From Sophora flavescens (Eukaryota > Streptophyta > Magnoliopsida > Fabales > Fabaceae), in the NCBI GenBank assembly GCA_030762895.1, contig CM061068.1, positions 74,177,228-74,241,227 of the forward strand: a stretch of DNA of 64,000 nucleotides, written 5' to 3'. Position numbers and translations under genes: made by a program. The number at the start of each line of letters is the position of its first letter. The first letter of the stretch is position 1. Below the pieces are notes generated by a model. The model made no database searches. It saw only the letters and a program-made list of their open reading frames with translations, and was not told where the DNA came from. Shown here piece after piece: positions 57,414 to 64,000 of the stretch.

Positions 57414-59800
57414 AATTTCGTCCTCGAAATTACACACCTAGAAATAGTTCAGGATATTGTAACTTCATCTTGTTCTCGACTTCCCATGTCGTTTATCCGA
57501 TTGCATCGTTCCAGATAACCTTGACCAAAGGAATTTGTTTTCCTCTGAGCTGCTTCGTCATCTTGTCCGTGATTTGTACAGGCGAAGTCTCAAAAGACAA
57601 GTTCTCTTTTAATTGTACATTATCGGGCTCAATTATATGAGATGGATCATGAACATACTTTCTCAATTGTGAAACATGGAAAACATCGTGAATATTGGAA
57701 AGAAAAGGTGGTAAAGAAATTTTATAGGCTATTGGACTTACTCGACAAAGAATTTGGTAAGGTCCAATGAATTTGGGAGTGAGCTTTCTGGATTTAATTA
57801 CTCTGCCAATCCCAGTCGTAGGAGTGACTCTCAAAAACACATGCTCGCCTTCCTCAAACTCGAGAGGCCGTCGTCTCTTGTCAGTATAACTCTTCTCGCC
57901 GACTCGAGGTTGTCTGCATTTTCTCCTGAATCAATTTCACCTTTTTTGTTGTCTGTTGCACGATTTCTGGTCCCGATAATAAGCTTTCTCCATCCTGGTA
58001 CCAACATAGAGCTTCGTAGGGTGCCATTCCTATGCTTGAGTGGAAGCTGTTGTTATAAGTGAAATCTATCTACGGTAGAAATTCATCCCAATTCCCAGTG
58101 TTTTCCAACACACAAGCTCTCAACAAATCTTCCAGTGACTGAATCGTTCTCTCTGATTGTCCATCTATTTGTGGATGGTAAGCATAACTCAATCTGAGTC
58201 TCGTTCCTAATGAATTTTGTAGCCTTGCCAAAACTTCGACGTAAACCTTAGATCACGATCTGAAATGATACTCGAAGGTATACCGTGCAATCTGACAATC
58301 TCATCAATGTACAACTGAGTTATATTTTCTATTGGATACTTCATGTTGATAGGTAAAAAGTGAGCTGACTTGGTCAGTCGATCCACTATTACCCATATAG
58401 CCTCATGTCCCTTCCGAGTCCTTGGTATACCGGTTACAAAGTCCATTGAAATTCCATCCCACTTCCATTCCGAAATGTATAAAGATTGTAGCATTCCCGT
58501 TGGCTTTTGGTGTTCAACTTTTGCCTTCTAACACACTAAACACGAAGCAACATATTCCATTACGTCCCTCTTCATTCCATACCACCAGTATAACTTTTTG
58601 AGATCTTGGTACATCTTTTTGGCTCCTGGGTGTAAACTTAACTTACTCTTGTGAGCCTCTTCTATAATCAACTTCCTAAGTTTGGCATCATCTGGCACAC
58701 AAATCCTTTCGCCGAATCTCAATATTCCATCTATTCCTTCCCCGAATTCTGACAGTGCTTCTTGCCTCACTAGTTCTCTTTCTCCTTATAGGTATTGATC
58801 ACTTGTTTTTCTCTTATCTGATCCATTAATCCATTGGATATGGTGATCCTTCCCAAACACAGCTTTCCTGGTGACATCTTTATTGTCAAACTCATATCCC
58901 TGAATTGTTCTAACAATCCCTACTCTATGACCAACATTACAGATGCATGTATTAACTTTCTACTCAGGGCATCTGCCACCACATTTACTTTTTCCAGGGT
59001 GATACTACAGTTGGAAATCATAAGCCTTCAAGAATTCCAACCAACGTCTCTGCCTCATGTTCAACTCCTTCTTGTCGAATAGGTACTTCAAACTTTTGTG
59101 GTCACTGAAAACATTGAATGTAGCTCCATACAAATAATGTCTCCAGATTTTCAAAGCAAAAACCACCGCTGCTAACTCCAAGTCATGGGAGGGTAATTCC
59201 TTTCATGAATCTTCAGTTGCCTTGAAGCATACGCCACAACCTTCCGGTGCTTCAGACAGTACATAACCTAACCCCTGATGTGAAGCATCACAATAAACCT
59301 CAAAAGTTTCCTTAGGATCAGGGAGTACTAACACTGGGGAAGTAGTCAACTTCCTCTTTAACTCTTGGAAACTTTCTTCACACGCTTCAGTCCATGTAAA
59401 CGATTGGTCCTTCCGCGTTAACTGGGTAAGAGGTCCCACTATCTTGGAGAATCCCTCGATGAATCTCCTATAGTATCCTTCCAAACACACGGAACTATGG
59501 ATCTCTGTCGCCGTCTTTGATCTTTCCCATTCCAAAAAAACTTCAAATTTCGACGGGTCTACTACAATTCCTTCACGCGATGTGACATGACCCAAGAACT
59601 GAACTTGGTCCAACCAAAATTCACACTTTTCTGGCTTCGTAAAGTTACTTCTCTCTTATGGTTCGAAGAACTGCTCTGAGATGTTCAACATGTTTTTCCT
59701 TGTTTGGAGAATAGATTATAATATCATCAATAAAGACAACGACAAACTGATCTAAGTAAGGACTAAAAATCTTATTCATGCAATCCATGAATATCCCGAG
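57414..59800 (-). pseudogene. Ty3/gypsy (Tekay-like chromovirus) pol, partial and disrupted
   Basis: Minus-strand order: end of RT with FIDDIIIYSPNKEKHVEHL (catalytic DD, near 59730); RT/RNase H connection MDQVQFLGHVTSREGIVVDP; RNase H EVYCDASHQGLGYVL. An integrase zinc region lies at 58528-58770 (HPGAKKMYQDLKKLYWWYGM, then CLVC). The integrase core is at 58207-58494 (WDGISMDFVTGIPRTRKGHE, IISDRDLRFTSKFW). The C-terminal part is 57493-57840 (FIGPYQILCRVSPIAYKISL). A chromodomain end TTWEVENKMKLQYPELF follows a stop at 57490-57492. Many stops and frameshifts make it inactive. The start of pol is cut off by the copia insertion at 59801. Confidence 0.92.
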
Positions 59801-61389
59801 TGTTGTTTTGGCTTCAACGACTCAAGAGGGGGGGGGGGGGGGGGGGTGAATTGAGTTTTCAAAAAATTATTTCCCTCTTAAAACTTTTTCACAAAACTTT
59901 ATAAATCAGAGTTACGGATTAGTGTTCTCAGGATCTTTTACAAAATCAATGAAGCGTTTTTACAAAATCTTGAATAGAAGGTGATGAGGATAAGAAAGAT
60001 TGATTCAGAATTAATTCAGAAAGATTCAGGTTCAAAAACTCAGTAATAACAAAATACAATTTATACAGATCAAGAACATAAATTATATTTGAATTTTAAA
60101 CATCAAAGTTGCAGGTTCTTGAACATCAACAGAAAGTAAGGAGTTTGAGTTTAGAGATACCACACAACCAGATTTATCCTAGTTCAGTCACCACCACTGT
60201 GACCTACATCCAGTCCCCACTCCACCTGTGGGTTTTCACACACAACACACAAGCTTTACCAGGTAACTTGAAAAACCTTTACACCCCAGAGCACTCCTTC
60301 ACCTCGAGATACCACACTCTTGTGAAGAGCCTCAATGTTCAACCTTAGGGATATCTCACCCTAATCACTTAGAGAGACTCCCTCTCTCTTTATAATCGAA
60401 ATGTAAAACAAAAGTTGATTCCTAACTCTCAATAGTCAGATAAACAATTTGAAGCACTTATGAGTATTGAAACACTCTTTTCACGGTAAGCTCAAGGAAG
60501 ATGATGAATGATATGTGTATCGTTATAATTCTGTTGTTATTCGTTGTTGTTATGTAAAAGTGTTCCTTTGATCCTTCTTTATATAGAAAACAAGTTATAG
60601 TCGTTGGGATCAATCAAAACAGATTTGGATCTGATTAACAGAATCTGTTTTCTTGATTCTCGTTCTTGAAATAAGATTCTAATTGTTCCTGTAGAATTCG
60701 CGTCCATCTTGAAAATAACAACATCCATTTGCCACGTCAACAGACGGGATTACTAAAACACAAAGTAATTGGACGTGCTCCAACTAGTAGACGAGCGCTT
60801 GTATCACTTTAATGGACGAGCACTTCTGTCATTTTAGTAGACGTACGCTTCTATCATTTTAGTAGACGTGCACTTCTGTCACTTTAGTAGACGGCGGCTT
60901 ATTCTTTGTCATTTTAGTAGACGTGCGCTTCTGTCACTTTAGTAGACGCGCGCTTCTATCACTTTAGTAGACGCGTGCTTGTGTCACTTTAGTGTTGGAC
61001 GTGCGCTTCTTATTTCTTCAGTGTTGGACGAGCGCTTTGAAATCTTATTTCCAAAAATCATTTCCATTAATAGTGCAGGTTGTGAAAATTGATTTTCTTC
61101 ATGCATCTTTTTAATTGAGCTTATTTGAGAATAAGAGATTTCATCTCTTACAAATCATCTAAAACTTAAAACTAATTTCTTTGTTAAGCTCTTGTCTTGA
61201 TGATTCCTTGATCTTCGTTTTTGCTCTTTGATTCCTCCAAGTTCTTCCTTCAATATTCTCCTTTGATTGCTCACTGAACTTGTGGAATATTGCTTGACAC
61301 CTGTCTTTACAATTTGACACTAAAACACTTGCATACACATTAAGTTGTATTTGTCATATATCAAAATCTCTAAGTCATTTAGTCTAACA
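59801..61389 (-). mobile_element. 3' LTR of a SIRE-like Ty1-copia element, 1589 bp
   Basis: Minus strand: starts TGTTAGACTAAATGACTTAG at 61389 directly after a polypurine tract and ends CCAAAACAACA at 59801, where gypsy RT sequence (GIFMDCMNKIF) resumes. It carries a G19 run (59828-59846) and a tandem repeat at 60775-61035. The target duplication cannot be checked because the other LTR is beyond 64000. Confidence 0.88.
60775..61035. repeat. Tandem repeat of about 28 bp in the copia LTR
   Basis: Nine or so degenerate units of TAGTAGACGTGCGCTTCTGTCACTT in the upstream half of the LTR (U3 side of the minus-strand element). Confidence 0.88.
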
Positions 61390-61405
61390 ATCTCCCCCTT
61401 TTTGA
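61390..61405 (-). promoter_or_regulatory. Polypurine tract of the copia element
   Basis: AAAAAGGGGGAGA on the minus strand, one base before the LTR start. Confidence 0.85.
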
Positions 61406-62037
61406 TTTTGACAAACCTTTTAACAAATTAGAAGATCAGTGTATAAGTGTAGCAGACGCTAAGTGTTTTTAGCAGATTTATATCATGGTATCAGAGCAGT
61501 CAGAGCAGAAGTATATCAGAGCAAAAAAATATTAACAAAGCAGTATTTGATTATTAACAGAAAGTATTTGATTTACTCCCCATTAATCATGTAAGCTTTT
61601 AAGCTCCCCCTCAACATATGCATGTATAATTCGTTTTCTCTATATCATACTTTTTATTCATGTATAATTTGTTATTATCCCCTTTCTCTATATCATACCT
61701 TTTCTCCCCCTTTTGGTATCATAAAAAAGGTAAAGAAAAGAAACATTTAAAGTGATAGAGAAGGTAAGTATTTAAACATTCAAACATAGCATATAAAATT
61801 GTTCATGATAGAGGGATAGGAACAGGGGCAAATAAAAAAGATGCGCCCAACTCGCATAGATATTCCAAAACTCTCTTCTTATCATTTATAGATATTCCAA
61901 ATAAAATCATACAAGAATCAGAGCATATTTATACAAAGATATAGTCATATAATCAGTTTCTTTAGAGATTAGATATAAGATTGATCGATTATGCCCAATT
62001 CTCTTCCAATGAAGAAGAAGCTTTCCTTGTTCAAGGG
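61406..62037 (-). other. Copia element 3' non-coding stretch between pol and LTR
   Basis: AT-rich with CTCCCC/GGGGGAG patches, no domain recognised. SIRE-like elements can carry an extra frame here; none is visible in this copy. Confidence 0.5.
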
Positions 62038-64000
62038 CTAGGTAAAGATATCAGCAAGTTGCTTAGTTGTATCAACATATTCAATCTCAATTTCTCTACT
62101 TTGTATATGGTCTCTAATGAAATGATGTCTGATTTCTATGTTTTTAGTTCTATAGTGCATTATGGGATTCTTAGTTAAGTTAATTGCACTCGTATTATCA
62201 CATCTAATAGGAACTTGGTTTAGTTGCATACCATAATCAACTAATTGTTGTTTCATCCATAAAACTTGTGCACAACAGCTACCAGCTGCTACATATTCAG
62301 CCTCTGCAGTGGATAAAGCCACACTAGATTGTTTCTTACTGAACCATGATACTAATGAGTTTCCTAGTAAATAGCAAGTTCCACTAGTACTCTTTCTTTC
62401 TAGTTTACAACAAGCAAAATCAGAGTCTGAATAGCTAATTAAAGTACATGTAGCTCCTTTGGGATACCATAATCCCATGTCTTTTGTTCCTAACAGATAC
62501 TTAATTATCCTTTTAACTGCTGTTAAGTGTGATTCTTTTGGATTTGCTTGATACCTAGCACACATGCATACACTAAACATGATATCTAGCCTACTAGCAG
62601 TAAGATAAAGTAGTGAGCCTATCATACATCTGAATTTAGAAACATCAACAGGTTTACCTTGCTCATCTTTGTCCAGATAACAGGAGGTATTCATTGGAGT
62701 AGCCATCTCTTTAGCTTTTTCCATGCCAAACTTCTTGATCAACTCATTGCAGTACTTGGTTTGGCTAACAAAGATTCCATTTTTCAGTTTGCTTTATTTG
62801 CAGCCCAAGGAAAAAGTTCATCTCACCCATCATTGACATTTCAAACTCACTCTGCATAAGACTTGCAAACTCATTGCACAACTGCTCATTAGTAGCACCA
62901 AAAATTATATCATCCACATATATCTGTACAAGTAAAATGTTGTGTGCCTTTTTCTTAGTGAACAAAGTTGTGTCAACTTTACCTCTTTTAAATCATTTTT
63001 CAATGAGAAAATTACTTAACCTTTCATACCAAGCTCTAGGAGCTTGCTTTAAGCCATATAGTGCTTTAGACAGTTTATAAACTTGGTTAGGCAATTCATT
63101 ATTCTCAAAACCAGATGGTTGACCAACATACACTTCCTCTTGTATAAATCCATTTAAGAAAGCACTCTTAACATCTATTTGATACAATTTAAATCCCATT
63201 ATGCAAGCATAAGCAAATAGCATTCTTATAGCTTTTAATCTTGCTACTGGTGCATATGTTTCATCATAATCTATGCCTTCTTCTTGGTTATACCCTTTGG
63301 CTACCAATCTAGCCTTGTTTCTTACAATTATACCATTTTCATCTAGTTTGTTCCTAAAACCCCATTTTGTACCTATTACTTGACAGTTCCTGGGTTTAGG
63401 CACTAGTTTCCAAACTTGATTTCTTTCAAACTGGTTTAACTCATCTTGCATAGCCATCATCCAATGTTCATCAATTATAGCATCATCTATGTTCTTAGGT
63501 TATACTTGAGAGACAAATGCCATATGATTACAAACATTTCTAAGAGATTGTCTAGTAGTTACCCCATTTGTAATTTAACCAATGATGTTATCAATTGGAT
63601 GATTTCTGACAGTCCTCCATTCTTTTGGTAGGTCAGGCTGTTGTTCTGTTTGCTCCTGCTGCAGCGATTCGTTCTTTAAGCTTTCATCTTCTTCATTGTC
63701 CTGTTTCTCTTCTAGGAGAGTTTTCTCAATTGAATCTGCAAGATCATCAATAACACAATCCTTTCCCAACCTTTTGGGGATAGACTTATCAAATGTTACA
63801 TGCATGATTCCTCAATAGTTTGTGTTGTCTTATTATATATTCTAAATGCTTTACTAGATAGAGAGTATCATAGGAAAATTCCTTCATCAGTCTTTGCATC
63901 AAATTTTCCAAGATTAGTCTTTCCATTGTTAAGAACAAAGCATTTGCAACCGAAAAACATGCAAATGTGCTATGTTTGGTTTTCTTCCTTTGTAAAGCTC
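62010..64000 (-). pseudogene. Ty1-copia (SIRE-like) pol: end of integrase, RT, RNase H, disrupted
   Basis: Minus strand from 64000: integrase end ELYKGRKPNIAHLHVFGCKC and GKFDAKTDEGIF with a TGA; linker 63575-63805 (acidic, EEKQDNEEDESLKNE). RT: LVPKPRNCQVIGTKWGFRNK, FKLYQIDVKSAFLNGFIQEE and VYKLSKALYGLKQAPRAWYE (62993-63460), a stop, then LLVQIYVDDIIFGATNEQLC (the YVDD active site, near 62930). RNase H: LISYSDSDFACCKLERKSTS, VALSTAEAEYVAAGSCCAQV, then NIEIRHHFIRDHIQS and ADIFT followed by a stop (62038-62040) where Lys is usual. The element is inserted in the gypsy RT and continues right of the window. Confidence 0.92.

Noticed and set aside
1..64000. CRISPR arrays, prokaryotic operons, phage genes, riboswitches or a functional tRNA
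   Set aside because: Nothing with the right architecture was seen. tRNA-like boxes occur only inside SINEs, and the tandem repeats are transposon subterminal or LTR repeats.

Overview
The window is nuclear DNA of a flowering plant, almost certainly a eudicot and possibly a legume (weak inference). The signs are a Cassandra element with 5S-rRNA-like LTRs, tRNA-headed SINEs, SIRE-like copia and Tekay-like gypsy elements, CACTA and hAT transposons, and fragments of R2R3-MYB, type I MADS and MED19 genes with GT-AG introns. It is mostly nested transposable elements. Nothing resembles a bacterial operon, phage or CRISPR locus, and I found no intact host protein-coding gene. || Layout: 1-632 ends of two nested LTR elements; 633-4307 5' half of a CACTA transposon (TNP2 N-terminal half, minus strand); 4308-4523 part of a Cassandra LTR; 4.5-11.3 kb repeat A1, a SINE, a 5'-truncated Tekay LTR and a possible copia LTR remnant; 11.3-18.7 kb repeat block C1 (nested MITEs, a solo LTR, a non-autonomous CACTA); 18.9-19.6 kb truncated MYB gene; 21.8-23.0 kb MED19-like gene with one frameshift; 24.3-38.2 kb a LINE split by a 5.1-kb hAT element and a 5.6-kb LTR element; 38.2-39.6 kb 5' part of a Tekay-like LTR; 39.6-45.1 kb 3' half of the CACTA (TNP2 C-terminal half and a second transposase gene); 45.1-45.7 kb rest of Cassandra; 45.8-47.7 kb a SINE and repeat A2; 49.4-50.0 kb type I MADS pseudogene; 50.9-52.9 kb block C2, inverted relative to C1; 52.9-59.8 kb Tekay gypsy element with a 4.5-kb LTR; 59.8-64.0 kb SIRE-like copia element inserted in it. 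|| The main result is structural. The two halves of one TNP2 gene lie 38 kb apart in opposite orientations. Each abuts an opposite end of a Tekay-like LTR and each carries the same 5-bp target duplication (CATTC). The Cassandra element that received this CACTA is split the same way, and its outer duplications (AAGTT) also match. So one Cassandra, interrupted by one CACTA, interrupted by one LTR element, has been torn apart by an inversion of about 38 kb, or by a mis-oriented assembly segment. One breakpoint is visible near 38165; the other is left of the window. || Other elements give clean insertion records: a solo LTR with TSD CCATC and a paralogous empty site, a SINE with a perfect 13-bp TSD and an empty site in A2, hAT MITEs with 8-bp TSDs, and a LINE whose reading frame is restored when its two insertions are removed.
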